Below are positions 53,377-62,853 of a DNA stretch of 64,000 bases, one piece after another. How positions within the stretch are numbered: the stretch's first letter is position 1; the number at the start of each line of letters is the position of its first letter. The stretch lies in the NCBI RefSeq assembly GCF_017741815.1, contig NZ_JAGHMF010000003.1, forward strand, positions 558,001-622,000. The letters run 5' to 3'. The notes beneath the pieces were generated by a model. It saw only the letters and a program-made list of their open reading frames with translations. It had not been told where the DNA came from and did no database searches. The translations under genes were made by a program, and so were the position numbers. Origin of the DNA: Rhizobium sp. 16-488-2b. GTDB taxonomy: Bacteria; Pseudomonadota; Alphaproteobacteria; Rhizobiales; Rhizobiaceae.

Positions 53377-55209
53377 TCAGGTCTTCTTGTCGGCCGGCTT
53401 CGGGCCGACTGGCGCCGGATCGGGCATCTTCTTGTCGACGGTCTTGGCGTCGTCGGTCACGGCAGGCAGGCCGTTGGCGATCTTGTCCTTGATCTTCGGG
53501 ATCTCGGCGGCCTCGGGCTCCGAGCCCAGCGCCCTGTTCCACTGGTAGACGGCCTCAAGCTTGCGCCCGACGCGCCAGTAGGCATCGCCCAGATGGTCGT
53601 TGATCGTCGCGTCGCCGGCCTTGATCTGTGCCGCGCGCTCCAGCTCCTCGGTGGCGTCATCGAACTTGCCGAGGCGGAAATAGGCCCAGCCGAGCGAATC
53701 GATGATGTAGCCATCGTCGGGGCGCAGATCCACGGCCTTCTTGATCATCTCCAGGCCCTCGTCGAGGTTCCTGTTCATGTCGATCCAGGAATAGCCGAGA
53801 TAGTTCAAGACCTGCGGCTGGTTCGGGTTCAGCTCAAGCGCCTTGCGGAAGCTCGGCTCGGCCTTGTCCCACTGCTTCAGCCGCTCATAGGCGATGCCGC
53901 GCTGGAAGAAGACAGTCCAGGTGTTTTTGCCCGGCAGCGGCCCGATAACCTCGACAGCCTTGTCGTAGTTCTCGGCCATCGCCTTGTAGTCCTTGGCGTC
54001 GGAGAGAACGCTGCCATAGGCGAGGTAGCTGCGAATATCCTTCGGATCCGATTGGATCAGACCACGCAGATGCGTGCGGGCTTCCTCGACCTTGCCGCCT
54101 TCGGCAAGAGCCAGACCGAGCTGCAGTTCGGAGATGCGGCTCATCGGCGAATTGTCGGGCACTTCCTTGTAGAGCGCGATGGCGCGATCCAGCTGGTTCT
54201 GCTTCTCGGCGAGGCCGCCGAGCATGACCAGCGCGTCGGCGCTGTCAGGATCGAGCGCGCGGGCGATCTGCAGGTAGAGCGAGACGATGTCTTCCGCCCC
54301 ATCGCGGTTCAGCGCACCGGCAAAGGAGAACAGCACGCCGGCCGCACCCTGCTTGGCGGTGGTGATCTGCTGCACCTGCTTTTCGTCATTGGTGATGCTC
54401 TGGCGCAGCGCGTTGAGCGGCGCGTAGTTGGGCAGCAGGTTGTCGCCGACCGAAACCGTGTCGAGCGCCTTCTGCTTGTTGCCCTGCGTCGCTTCCAGGC
54501 GAGCGAGCGCCATGATGGCACGCATGAAGGTGTCGGGCGCAGTGGCGGCGCCATCCTTGTCGAGCACGGCGTCGTTCAGGTGCTTGCGGGCAGAGCGCAC
54601 GTCACCGTTGACGATGGCGATTGCGCCGGCATTGTAATTCTGGAAGATGGCGAGCCATTCCGGCCCCTTCAGCTTCTCGACCTGCGACAGTGCATCCTTG
54701 CCCTTGCCGGCGCCAAGTCGCGCCCAGGCGGCCATCAGGTCGTTCATGACGCGGTCGAGATCGGTCGGGCCGGTGGTCTTCAGCGCGCTCTCGGCCGTCT
54801 TGTATTCGCCGCGGCGGATCGCGTCGGCGCCGCGCACGATGGTCGACAGCCGCTCGATGCTCGGATCGTTCTTCAACTCGTTGGCGTAGCGCACACTGTC
54901 CTTGATGTCGCCATTGAGCAGCAGCGAGATCATCAGGCGCTGGCGGATCTCCGGATTGCCGGGCTCGATCTGCAAGGCCTTCTTGTAAAGCTCGATCGCC
55001 GTTTCGTAGTCGTGGTCGACATCGGCGGTGCGGGCAGCAAGCAATGCGCCGGAGAAGGTGTTGACGCTGTCAGGATCGAAGATCACGGTCGCGCTGGCGT
55101 CGTCCTTCTTGGCCGCGTCTTCGGCATTGGCGCCGCCGAGCACGCTCAGCGACAGAACTGCCGCAAGCGACGCGCTCGAAAGAAGACGTATGGCAAATTT
55201 CCGCCGCAT
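53377..55209 (-). CDS. Exported tetratricopeptide-repeat protein
   Basis: A 610-residue protein. The signal peptide is FAIRLLSSASLAAVLSLSVLGGANA. The rest is largely TPR: DHDYETAIELYKKALQIEPGNPEIRQ near residue 62 and four or five clear repeats in the last 250 residues (WDKAEPSFRKALELNPNQPQVLNYLGY, GLEMIKKAVDLRPDDGYIIDSLGWAYFRLG, and others). No enzyme domain is present. It probably acts as a periplasmic or outer-membrane scaffold. The gene is followed by ispE after 6 bases. Confidence 0.85.
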   Translation of the reverse strand: MRRKFAIRLLSSASLAAVLSLSVLGGANAEDAAKKDDASATVIFDPDSVNTFSGALLAARTADVDHDYETAIELYKKALQIEPGNPEIRQRLMISLLLNGDIKDSVRYANELKNDPSIERLSTIVRGADAIRRGEYKTAESALKTTGPTDLDRVMNDLMAAWARLGAGKGKDALSQVEKLKGPEWLAIFQNYNAGAIAIVNGDVRSARKHLNDAVLDKDGAATAPDTFMRAIMALARLEATQGNKQKALDTVSVGDNLLPNYAPLNALRQSITNDEKQVQQITTAKQGAAGVLFSFAGALNRDGAEDIVSLYLQIARALDPDSADALVMLGGLAEKQNQLDRAIALYKEVPDNSPMSRISELQLGLALAEGGKVEEARTHLRGLIQSDPKDIRSYLAYGSVLSDAKDYKAMAENYDKAVEVIGPLPGKNTWTVFFQRGIAYERLKQWDKAEPSFRKALELNPNQPQVLNYLGYSWIDMNRNLDEGLEMIKKAVDLRPDDGYIIDSLGWAYFRLGKFDDATEELERAAQIKAGDATINDHLGDAYWRVGRKLEAVYQWNRALGSEPEAAEIPKIKDKIANGLPAVTDDAKTVDKKMPDPAPVGPKPADKKT

Positions 55210-55338
55210 TAGAAAACCTTTCGTGAGAACAGCCCACCAGCGTCGACTGCAAAATCAGTTGAAAAGACTGATTCACGACAGGATGGCTTTTTTGAAGCGA
55301 CCCCGCAAGAAAATCAGCCTTGGACCAATGATCGTCGG

Positions 55339-56379
55339 TTAATTGACGCGCTCGATGCAGAAGTCGATGACTTCCATCAGTGCGGATTTCCATGCCGTAT
55401 CGGGAAGCGGCGCCAGTGCATCGCGTGCAATCGTGCCATAATGGATCGCCCGACCAATGGTATCGTTCAGCGTTCCGTACTTGGTGATCAGGCCAAGTGC
55501 CTTTTCGAGGTTCTGATCGTTGCTTTCGCCACCCTCGATCGCCTTGCGCCAGAAGGCGCGTTCTTCCTCGGTGCCGCGCCGGTAGGCGAGGATGACGGGA
55601 AGCGTGATCTTGCCTTCGCGGAAGTCGTCGCCGACATTCTTGCCGAGATCGGCAGCCTTGCCGCCGTAATCGAGCACGTCGTCGACCAGCTGGAAGGCCA
55701 GCCCAAGGTTCATGCCGTAGGATTTCATCGCGTTGCGCCCGGCCTTGCCGGCATCCGCCACGATCGGGCCGACTTCGGCAGCGGCCGCAAACAGCGCCGC
55801 CGTCTTGGCGCGGATGACCGAGAGATAGTCGTCCTCGGTGGTTTCCATGTTCTTGGCGACGGAAAGCTGCAGCACTTCGCCTTCGGCGATCACGCAGGCC
55901 GCCGACGAGAGGACGTCGAGCGCATCGAGCGAGCCGACATCGACCATCATGCGGAAGGCCTGGCCAAGCAGGAAGTCGCCGACCAGCACGCTTGCCTGGT
56001 TGCCCCAGATCATGCGGGCGGTGGACTTGCCACGGCGCAGGTCGCTTTCATCGACGACATCGTCGTGCAGCAGCGTTGCCGTATGCATGAACTCGACCGC
56101 GGTCGCGAGCTTGATATGATTTTCGCCCTGATAGCCATAGAGCGCGGAGGAGGCGAGCGTCAGCATCGGTCGCAGGCGCTTGCCGCCGGACGAGATCAGA
56201 TGGTTCGCCACTTCGGGGATCATCTGCACGTCTGAACCGGCCTTAGAAAGGATCAACTGGTTGACCCGCTCCATGTCCGCCTTGGTTAGATCCACCAAAG
56301 GCTTGACGGATGCCAGTTTGTTTTTGCTTTCTTCAAGCGGTATGACCACGCCCAACGACCCGGACTCCTGTTCACTCAT
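55339..56379 (-). CDS. ispB: Trans long-chain polyprenyl diphosphate synthase
   Basis: A 346-residue IspA/IspB-family enzyme. The first aspartate-rich motif is LLHDDVVDESDLRRGKST near residue 128 and the second is LVDDVLDYGG. The Lys-Arg motif GGKRLRPMLT is at about residue 70, and YGMNLGLAFQLVDD precedes the second motif. It makes the side chain of ubiquinone, octaprenyl or decaprenyl; which length is not clear from the sequence. The ATG at 56379 precedes SEQESGS. Confidence 0.88.
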   Translation of the reverse strand: MSEQESGSLGVVIPLEESKNKLASVKPLVDLTKADMERVNQLILSKAGSDVQMIPEVANHLISSGGKRLRPMLTLASSALYGYQGENHIKLATAVEFMHTATLLHDDVVDESDLRRGKSTARMIWGNQASVLVGDFLLGQAFRMMVDVGSLDALDVLSSAACVIAEGEVLQLSVAKNMETTEDDYLSVIRAKTAALFAAAAEVGPIVADAGKAGRNAMKSYGMNLGLAFQLVDDVLDYGGKAADLGKNVGDDFREGKITLPVILAYRRGTEEERAFWRKAIEGGESNDQNLEKALGLITKYGTLNDTIGRAIHYGTIARDALAPLPDTAWKSALMEVIDFCIERVN

Positions 56380-56464
56380 TGGATTTGACAATAGAAAGGG
56401 GCGGCTTGAGCGGCAAGAGGCGAAATTGCCACGTCGCGGAAAATTGAAAGGGATTTCACGGTAA

Positions 56465-56692
56465 ATGCATGAACTTATCCGCGCCAACGATCCCGTGCTG
56501 CTCTCCTTCGCTGAAAGCCTGATGAAGGATGCCGGCATCCATTGCTTCATCGCCGATCAGGGCATGAGCATATTGGAAGGCTCGCTCGGCATGCTGCCGC
56601 GCCGCCTGCTGGTCGAAGACGATCAGGCCGACCGTGCCCGCCGCATCCTCATCGACGCCGGCCTTGGCGACGAATTGCGCGAGCAGAAGTGA
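56465..56692 (+). CDS. DUF2007 domain protein
   Basis: A 75-residue DUF2007 (GlnB-like fold) protein: MHELIRANDPVLLSFAESLMKDAGIHCFIADQGMSILEGSLGMLPRRLLVEDDQADRARRIL. The function is unknown. It is divergent from the polyprenyl diphosphate synthase gene. Its TGA overlaps the GTG start of the following methyltransferase gene (GTGA), so the two are co-translated. Confidence 0.88.
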   Translation: MHELIRANDPVLLSFAESLMKDAGIHCFIADQGMSILEGSLGMLPRRLLVEDDQADRARRILIDAGLGDELREQK

Positions 56693-57486
56693 GCGACGCC
56701 GTGACCAGCGAGCCTCAGCCCGTCACCGAAACCATCGACGCCTTCCACCGCGGCGCCTTTCATATTCTCCAGCCGAAGGGCAGGGGGCATCGCTCCGGCA
56801 TGGACGCCATGCTGCTTGCTGCATTGGTGGACGATGAGAGAGCGGTGAAGGTTGCCGATCTCGGCGCCGGCGCTGGTGCGGCGGGTCTCGCCGTCGCCTC
56901 GCGGCTGCCGAAGGCCGAGGTCGTGCTCTTCGAGCGCTCCGCCGAGATGGCGGACTATGCCCGCCGCAGCCTCGAACTTGCGGAAAACGCCCACATGCTG
57001 GGCCGCGTCACCGTCATCGAGGCGGATGTGACGCTGAAGGCCAAGGCGCGCAACGACGCCGGCCTCATCGACGAGAGCTTCCACCACGTCATCCTCAACC
57101 CGCCCTTCAACGATCCCGGTGACCGCAAGACTCCGGATGCGCTGAAGGCGGAGGCGCATGCGATGACGGAGGACCTGTTCGAAAGCTGGCTGCGCACGGC
57201 CGGCGCCATCATGATCCCCGGCGGCCAGCTGTCGCTGATCGCCCGCCCGGAATCGATCGCCGAGATCATCGACGCCTGCGGCCGTCGCTTCGGCGGCATA
57301 GAGATCACGGCTATCCATCCACGCGAGGGCGAAAATGCCGTTCGCATCCTGGTGACCGCGATCAAGGGCTCGCGCGCCCGTCTGTCGCTGCGCGCGCCGC
57401 TGATCATGCACGAAGAGGGGAGCCACAAGTTCTCCCCCTTCGTCGACGACCTCAACAACGGCCGCGCGGCTTACTCCAGGCGTTAG
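56689..57486 (+). CDS. TrmN6-like methyltransferase
   Basis: A 265-residue SAM-dependent methyltransferase. Early [29 protein letters not shown] is typical of the tRNA1(Val) A37 N6-methyltransferase group. [16 protein letters not shown] is the SAM-binding motif near residue 63, and ILNPPFND is the catalytic NPPF. Substrate tRNA or other RNA is inferred from the family. The GTG at 56689 overlaps the DUF2007 stop. Its TAG stop overlaps the mntH stop on the other strand. Confidence 0.82.
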   Translation: MSDAVTSEPQPVTETIDAFHRGAFHILQPKGRGHRSGMDAMLLAALVDDERAVKVADLGAGAGAAGLAVASRLPKAEVVLFERSAEMADYARRSLELAENAHMLGRVTVIEADVTLKAKARNDAGLIDESFHHVILNPPFNDPGDRKTPDALKAEAHAMTEDLFESWLRTAGAIMIPGGQLSLIARPESIAEIIDACGRRFGGIEITAIHPREGENAVRILVTAIKGSRARLSLRAPLIMHEEGSHKFSPFVDDLNNGRAAYSRR

Positions 57487-58763
57487 CCGATCACGAAGTC
57501 GAACAGCAGCTTGATGTTCAGCCCGGCGATGACGATGGCGATCGTGTAGGCGATGGCGGACAGCCAGCGCGGTGCCACGAGGTCGTCCATCTTCGCCTTG
57601 TTGGCGGTGAACATCACCAGCGGGAAGACCGCGAAGGAGAGCTGCAGGCTGAGCACGACCTGTGTCAGGATCAAGAGCTCGGCGGTGCCCGCATCGCCAT
57701 ACCAGATGGTCACGAAGCCGGCCGGCACGATGGCTATGGCGCGGGTGATCAACCGCCGGATCCAGGGCTGCAGCCTGATCTTCAGGAAGCCTTCCATGAT
57801 GATCTGCCCGGCCATGGTGGCCGTCACCGTCGAGTTCAGACCGCAGCACAAAAGCGCGATGCCGAAGAGCGTCGGCGCCAGCGCAAGCCCGAGCAGCGGC
57901 GCCAAGAGCGAGGAGGCTTCGCCGAGTTCGGCGACATCGGTGCGTCCATTGGCATGGAAGGCTGCGGCGGCGAGGATCAGGATCGAGGCATTGATCAGAA
58001 GCGCGAAGCAGAGCGCCACGGTGGAATCGATCGTCGCATAGGTCAGCGCCTCGCGCTTTTCCGGCAGGCTGTGCCCGTAGTCGCGGGTCTGTACGATCCC
58101 TGAATGCAGGTAGAGATTATGCGGCATGACAGTCGCGCCGAGAATGCCGAGCGCCAGATAGAGCATCTCCGGATTGGAGACGATCTCCGTGGTCGGGAAG
58201 AAGCCGCGGATGACTTCACCCCACTGCGGATCGGCCATGAAGATCTGCACGCCGAAGCAGACGGTGATGATCCCGAGCAGCGCGATTACGAAGGCCTCGA
58301 CCCAGCGGAAACCGATCTTCTGCAGATAGAGGATGAGGAAGACGTCGAGCGCGGTGATGAGAACGCCGAGTTCGAGCGGAATGCCGAACAGCAGGTTGAG
58401 GCCGATCGCCGTGCCGATCACCTCGGCGATATCGGTGGCGATGATCGCGATTTCAGCAAACAGCCAGAGCGGGATCGATACCCAGCGCGGGAAGGCATCG
58501 CGGCAGGCCTGCGCCAGATCGCGGCCGGAGCCGATGGCAAGGCGCGCACAGAGCGATTGCAGCACGATCGCCATCAGGTTGGAGAGCAGCGCCACCGTCA
58601 GCAGCGTGTAGCCGAACTTCGAGCCGCCGGCGAGCGAGGTCGACCAGTTGCCGGGGTCCATGTAGCCGACGGCCACCAGATATCCGGGGCCGACGAAGGC
58701 GATGGCGCGGCGCCAGCGCGAGGCGTGCTTCTGCGTTCCGATCGTACGGTGGACATCGGCCAT
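57483..58763 (-). CDS. mntH: NRAMP-family manganese transporter MntH
   Basis: A 426-residue, 11-helix divalent metal:proton symporter. The metal-binding sequence [21 protein letters not shown] is in the first helix and the [13 protein letters not shown] motif in the sixth. [20 protein letters not shown] is also conserved. AGGAGG six bases before the ATG at 58763 decides the start; an in-frame ATG at 58823 has no such site. A Fur/Mur-like site upstream suggests Mn-dependent repression. Confidence 0.92.
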   Translation of the reverse strand: MADVHRTIGTQKHASRWRRAIAFVGPGYLVAVGYMDPGNWSTSLAGGSKFGYTLLTVALLSNLMAIVLQSLCARLAIGSGRDLAQACRDAFPRWVSIPLWLFAEIAIIATDIAEVIGTAIGLNLLFGIPLELGVLITALDVFLILYLQKIGFRWVEAFVIALLGIITVCFGVQIFMADPQWGEVIRGFFPTTEIVSNPEMLYLALGILGATVMPHNLYLHSGIVQTRDYGHSLPEKREALTYATIDSTVALCFALLINASILILAAAAFHANGRTDVAELGEASSLLAPLLGLALAPTLFGIALLCCGLNSTVTATMAGQIIMEGFLKIRLQPWIRRLITRAIAIVPAGFVTIWYGDAGTAELLILTQVVLSLQLSFAVFPLVMFTANKAKMDDLVAPRWLSAIAYTIAIVIAGLNIKLLFDFVIG

Positions 58764-58868
58764 CGACGCCTCCTCGCGCTCGTGGCGCCAGCCCGTCTTG
58801 GCCTTGGGTGTCATAATGTCCATGCAGCATCCGCCTGTTTAACTGATAAAAGCAATATGGCCGATTAG

Positions 58869-58887
58869 AATGATAATGCAAGTCATT
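58869..58887. promoter_or_regulatory. Candidate Mur/Fur operator of mntH
   Basis: AATGA-TAATGCAAG-TCATT is an inverted repeat resembling a Fur-type box (GATAATGCA... CATT). It lies about 105 bases upstream of the mntH start at 58763. In rhizobia Mur, a manganese-responsive Fur homologue, controls mntH or sitABCD. AACTTG-AAGC-CAAGTT at 58898-58913 is a second inverted repeat in the same gap. Confidence 0.4.
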
Positions 58888-58996
58888 CGCAACAAGAAAC
58901 TTGAAGCCAAGTTGTTTTGTGTCCCGCCCATTGCGTTTGCCGTTCCGACGCATACATGGAGGTGACGTTTCACGCAGCCTATAAGAAGGAATGGGA

Positions 58997-59854
58997 ATGG
59001 CCGGATTTTTGAGAAAGCTGATGCCGAAGCGCTTCCGCAAGGAGGGCATCGTGATCCCGGTTGTCAGGCTCCAGGGTGCGATCATGACCGGCGGCAGCCA
59101 GTTCCGCCCGGCGCTGAACCTCGCCTCGACCGCGCAGGTGCTTGAAAAGGCATTCAGCTTCAAGGACGCGCCGGCCGTCGCGATCTCCATCAATTCGCCC
59201 GGCGGTTCGCCGGTTCAGTCGCGGCTGATCTTCACCCGCATCCGCGAGCTGGCGCGCGAAAAGCAGAAGAAGGTCATCGTCTTCGTCGAGGACGTAGCGG
59301 CCTCCGGCGGCTACATGATCGCGCTTGCCGGCGACGAGATCATCGCCGACCCGACCTCGATCGTCGGCTCGATCGGCGTCGTCTCCGGCGGCTTCGGCTT
59401 CCCTGAACTCTTGAAGAAGATCGGCGTCGAGCGACGCGTCTACACCGCCGGCGAAAACAAGGTGATCCTCGACCCGTTCCAGCCGGAGAAGGAAAAGGAC
59501 ATCGAATATCTGAAGACCCTGCAGCTGGAGATCCACCAGGTGTTCATCGCGATGGTTCGCGAACGCCGCGCCGGCAAGCTGAAGGATGACACGACGGTCT
59601 TCTCCGGCCTGTTCTGGACAGGCACGCGCGGCCTGGAGCTCGGCCTGATCGACGGCCTTGGCGACATGCGCCAGGAACTGAAGAAGCGCTACGGCTCGAA
59701 AACCAAGCTCGAGCTCGTAACCCCTGCAAGGGGGCTTTTCGGACGCCGCATTCCCGGCATATCATCATCGCTCGAAGGAGCCGCCTCCGGCTTCGCGGCC
59801 GGTCTTGTCGAGATGGCCGAAGACAAGGCATTGTGGAGCCGATACGGGCTCTGA
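58997..59854 (+). CDS. S49-family serine peptidase (SppA/SohB type)
   Basis: A 285-residue protease of the signal peptide peptidase A family. The nucleophile Ser is in VEDVAASGGYMIALAGDEI near residue 105; the general-base Lys is probably in TAGENKVILDPF near residue 153. SINSPGGSPVQS is the conserved oxyanion region. No membrane segment is evident at the N-terminus, so it is soluble or peripheral. The ATG at 58997 is favoured because AAGGA lies six bases before it; another is at 58991. Confidence 0.88.
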   Translation: MAGFLRKLMPKRFRKEGIVIPVVRLQGAIMTGGSQFRPALNLASTAQVLEKAFSFKDAPAVAISINSPGGSPVQSRLIFTRIRELAREKQKKVIVFVEDVAASGGYMIALAGDEIIADPTSIVGSIGVVSGGFGFPELLKKIGVERRVYTAGENKVILDPFQPEKEKDIEYLKTLQLEIHQVFIAMVRERRAGKLKDDTTVFSGLFWTGTRGLELGLIDGLGDMRQELKKRYGSKTKLELVTPARGLFGRRIPGISSSLEGAASGFAAGLVEMAEDKALWSRYGL

Positions 59855-59927
59855 CGCACTTGCAAAAGCACAGCGCGGCTGTGCGTCGGCAATTGCGTTA
59901 ATATAACGAGGGGTGAAGACAGACGAC

Positions 59928-60119
59928 ATGCCGCAGCTTTTGATCATGGGTGTGCTCGTCCTGGGCGCCTGGCTCCTCTACCGCCGCTTCGTGGCCGAAG
60001 CCAAGCGCCTGCAGGAAAAATCCCGCCGCGCCCAGAGGGAGCAGCAGACCGGAGCGATCGGCACGCTGGTGAAGGACCCGGTGACGGGGGAGTATCATTT
60101 GAAGAAGGATGAGGATTGA
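59928..60119 (+). CDS. Small membrane-anchored protein
   Basis: A 63-residue protein: an N-terminal membrane helix (LLIMGVLVLGAWLLYRRFV) followed by a charged segment (AEAKRLQEKSRRAQREQQ) and a C-terminal TLVKDPVTGEYHLKKDED. The pattern KDPVTGEYHL is found in small conserved alphaproteobacterial proteins of unknown function. It follows the S49 peptidase by 73 bases in the same direction. Confidence 0.7.
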   Translation: MPQLLIMGVLVLGAWLLYRRFVAEAKRLQEKSRRAQREQQTGAIGTLVKDPVTGEYHLKKDED

Positions 60120-60134
60120 GGGGCAGGGCTTTGA

Positions 60135-60449
60135 TCAGCTGCGTTCACGAACCCGCGCCTGCCAATCCGCTCCGCCATAGCTGATGCAGAGAACAAAGAC
60201 GGATTGGGCTTCGTCATTGACGGTAAAGCAGACGGTCGCTTTATCCGAGGCAGGAATGGCGCGCAGATGCGGGTGAAAGTCGCTTCGGATGGTGCCGATA
60301 TGAGGAAAGTCGGCAAGAGAGCGGAGCTTTCGCTCGATCAGGTCGATTTTATCCTCGGCAACTTCATAGCCGGCGTACTCACCGACCAGAATGGTGATGT
60401 CGAGAAGATCGTTCTTAACGAGAGGATGGCGGGTAACCCTATACGCCAT
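60135..60449 (-). CDS. ParE/RelE-superfamily toxin
   Basis: A 104-residue protein: YRVTRHPLVKNDLLDITILVGEYAGYEVAEDKIDLIERKLRSLADFPHIGTIRSDFHPHLRAIPASDKATVCFTVND, typical of ParE-type toxins with FPHIG-R and the VxF strand. Members inhibit DNA gyrase or cleave mRNA. Its start lies 11 bases inside the antitoxin gene, so it is translated with the antitoxin. Confidence 0.82.
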   Translation of the reverse strand: MAYRVTRHPLVKNDLLDITILVGEYAGYEVAEDKIDLIERKLRSLADFPHIGTIRSDFHPHLRAIPASDKATVCFTVNDEAQSVFVLCISYGGADWQARVRERS

Positions 60450-60726
60450 ACTTCCTCGTTGCTTTACGTTCGCGGATGAATGCTCTCACCTCATCGAACA
60501 TGGTGTCGCCTTCCAGCGATATCCGCTGATCCTCGGGCAACTCCATTCGCCGGCGGATCTCGTCGGCCATTCCCGCAAGAGGATCGCTTGAGGCATCGCG
60601 CTTCCTCATCCGCGCCAGCCCTTCTTTGACGACGTCCGACACGCTCGCAAACCGTCCATCCTCGACGAGCTTCTCCGCGTAGCGAAGATCCTCATCCGAC
60701 AGCATCACGGCGTTCTTGGCGTTCAT
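60439..60726 (-). CDS. ParD-type ribbon-helix-helix antitoxin
   Basis: A 95-residue protein: NAKNAVMLSDEDLRYAEKLVEDGRFASVSDVVKEGLARMRKRD is the ParD/CopG DNA-binding half, and the remainder (FDEVRAFIRERKATRKYGV) is the toxin-binding tail. The ATG at 60726 begins the recognisable domain; the frame is open upstream. It precedes and overlaps the toxin gene. Confidence 0.82.
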   Translation of the reverse strand: MNAKNAVMLSDEDLRYAEKLVEDGRFASVSDVVKEGLARMRKRDASSDPLAGMADEIRRRMELPEDQRISLEGDTMFDEVRAFIRERKATRKYGV

Positions 60727-60886
60727 AGTCGTCTCCAAGGCAAGGTCTGTACTCACTATAAGGCAACCGACACCGCTTGTCCTCCCTACAAACTGTGGGG
60801 AAGAGATCGGGATGCGAAACCCTTGACCCTCATCGCCGCTCGTGGCACCTGTCGCCCATCGAACCAATTGAATGGCGACTAACCTC

Positions 60887-61849
60887 ATGTCTGCACCCAG
60901 CATCCCCGACCACATGAACCCGAAGCGCTCGTTTCAGGCGCTGATCCTGACGCTGCACAGCTACTGGGCGGACAAGGGTTGCGCGGTGCTGCAGCCTTAC
61001 GACATGGAAGTCGGCGCCGGTACGTTCCATCCGGCGACCACGCTGCGCGCGCTTGGCCCTAAGCCCTGGAAGGCCGCCTATGTGCAGCCCTCGCGCCGTC
61101 CGTCCGACGGCCGCTATGGCGAAAACCCGAACCGTCTGCAGCATTACTATCAGTATCAGGTCATCCTGAAGCCGAACCCGCCGAACCTGCAGGAGCTCTA
61201 TCTCGGCTCGCTCGCGGCGATCGGCCTTGATCCGCTTCTGCACGATGTCCGCTTCGTCGAGGACGATTGGGAAAGCCCGACGCTCGGCGCCTGGGGCCTT
61301 GGCTGGGAGTGCTGGTGCGATGGCATGGAAGTCTCGCAGTTCACCTATTTCCAGCAGGTCTGCGGCCTTGAGTGCTCGCCGGTCGCGGGCGAGCTGACTT
61401 ATGGTCTCGAGCGCCTCGCCATGTATGTCCAGGGCGTCGACAACGTCTACGACCTGAACTTCAACGGCCGCGAAGGCGACGAGAAGATCAGCTACGGCGA
61501 TGTGTTCCTGCAGGCAGAGCAGGAATATTCGCGCCACAACTTCGAATTCGCCAACACCGAGATGCTGCATCGCCACTTCATCGATGCCGAGAAGGAATGC
61601 CAGGCGCTGCTCGCCGCCGGCGCGCCGGGTGACAGCGATAACCAGAAGCTGCACAAGTGCGTCTTCCCGGCCTACGACCAGTGCATCAAGGCCAGCCACG
61701 TCTTCAACCTGCTGGACGCGCGCGGCGTGATCTCGGTCACCGAGCGCCAGAGCTATATTCTGCGCGTGCGCACGCTCGCCAAGGCCTGCGGCGAAGCCTT
61801 CCTGTTGACCGACGCCGGTGGCGTCAATCTCGCCAGCAAGGCTGCCTGA
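60887..61849 (+). CDS. glyQ: Glycyl-tRNA synthetase alpha subunit
   Basis: A 320-residue class II synthetase subunit: [45 protein letters not shown], then [32 protein letters not shown]. It forms an alpha2-beta2 enzyme with GlyS. No glyS is adjacent; lemA and aroA follow in the same direction, so glyS must be elsewhere. The start at 60887 ([15 protein letters not shown]) is chosen over 60872 by comparison of the N-terminus with the family; a strong ribosome binding site is absent. Confidence 0.95.
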   Translation: MSAPSIPDHMNPKRSFQALILTLHSYWADKGCAVLQPYDMEVGAGTFHPATTLRALGPKPWKAAYVQPSRRPSDGRYGENPNRLQHYYQYQVILKPNPPNLQELYLGSLAAIGLDPLLHDVRFVEDDWESPTLGAWGLGWECWCDGMEVSQFTYFQQVCGLECSPVAGELTYGLERLAMYVQGVDNVYDLNFNGREGDEKISYGDVFLQAEQEYSRHNFEFANTEMLHRHFIDAEKECQALLAAGAPGDSDNQKLHKCVFPAYDQCIKASHVFNLLDARGVISVTERQSYILRVRTLAKACGEAFLLTDAGGVNLASKAA

Positions 61850-61853
61850 TTAA

Positions 61854-61970
61854 TCAGCGGCGTCTGTCTGCCTTCACCTCAACGGTGCGCGCTGCCGGAC
61901 GCGGCGCGCCCTTGAGCATGAAGAACGAAGCGATGGCAAGCATGTTGAGCAGGAAGATGGCTGCGCTCAT
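61854..61970 (-). CDS. Possible 38-residue membrane peptide
   Basis: MSAAIFLLNMLAIASFFMLKGAP, then RPAARTVEVKADRRR: one hydrophobic segment and a basic tail, the layout of a small membrane protein. GAGGA lies ten bases before the ATG. It is convergent with glyQ, in a 312-base gap before lemA. Its reality is uncertain. Confidence 0.4.
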   Translation of the reverse strand: MSAAIFLLNMLAIASFFMLKGAPRPAARTVEVKADRRR

Positions 61971-62161
61971 GGCTGATTGATCCTCGTGACGTGGTTCGGA
62001 TCCCGCCGCCGTCGGCCGATCCATCATCAAAATAGGCCTTATCCGGCCGCCGCGGTATCGCGAGATCTTGGGATGCGCCAGATTGCAAAGGCGGGAGATG
62101 ACAAGCGCCGCCAAGCCGCATAGTCTCCCGGCCGACCTTGCGTCGTAACGGGGGATTCGCG

Positions 62162-62713
62162 ATGTATATTATTCTTGGCCTCATCGTCCTGATCGCGCTC
62201 TATGCGGTCTTTGTCTACAACGGCCTCGTGCGCGCCCGGCAGATGGCCGAGGAGGCTTGGTCCGGCATCGATGTCCAGCTGAAGCGCCGCGCTGATCTGA
62301 TCCCCAACCTGATCGAAACGGTGAAGGGCTACGCCACCCACGAAAAGATGACGCTTGAAGAGGTCATCAAGCTCCGCAACCAGGCACAGACGGTTCCGGC
62401 AGGCGATGTCGCCGGCCGAGCGCAGGCGGAAGGCCTGCTCGGTGCAGCGCTCGGTCGCGTCATGGCGCTCGCCGAAGCCTATCCGGATCTGAAGGCCAAC
62501 GAGAATTTCCGTGAGCTGCAGACCTCGCTCGAAACGATGGAAAGCGAGATCCAGATGGCGCGCCGCTATTACAACGGCTCGGCCCGCGATCTCAACGTCA
62601 AGGTCGAAAGCTTCCCCTCGAACCTCGTGGCCAACCAGTTCGGTTTCACCAAGCGCGAGTATTTCGAGATCACCAACGAGGCCGATCGCGCCGTGCCCAG
62701 CGTAAAGTTCTGA
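62162..62713 (+). CDS. LemA-family protein
   Basis: A 183-residue protein with an N-terminal membrane helix (YIILGLIVLIALYAVFVYNGLV) and the LemA domain: EEAWSGIDVQLKRRADLIPNLIETVKGYATHEKMTLEEVIKLRNQAQ, later ELQTSLETMESEIQMARRYYNGSARDLNVKVESFPSNLVANQFGF. The function is not clear; members are membrane-anchored four-helix bundles. GGGGGA precedes the ATG at 62162. Confidence 0.92.
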   Translation: MYIILGLIVLIALYAVFVYNGLVRARQMAEEAWSGIDVQLKRRADLIPNLIETVKGYATHEKMTLEEVIKLRNQAQTVPAGDVAGRAQAEGLLGAALGRVMALAEAYPDLKANENFRELQTSLETMESEIQMARRYYNGSARDLNVKVESFPSNLVANQFGFTKREYFEITNEADRAVPSVKF

Positions 62714-62817
62714 TCCCGAAGTTCTGACAACAGGCATTTGCCTTTGACGAAAAGCTGCTATGAGCAGGGCAAGATCGCGGCCGGCTAGGGCCGCGCGCAT
62801 TTGCCGGATAAGACGTA

Positions 62818-62853
62818 ATGAGTAAAGACAAGCCCATGAGTAAAGACAAGCTC
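62818..62853 (+). repeat. Tandem duplication of the aroA start region
   Basis: Two adjacent 18-bp units, ATGAGTAAAGACAAGC plus CC or TC, give the protein MSKDKP followed by MSKDKL. The second unit begins at 62836. The duplication is in frame and provides two start codons. Confidence 0.85.
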
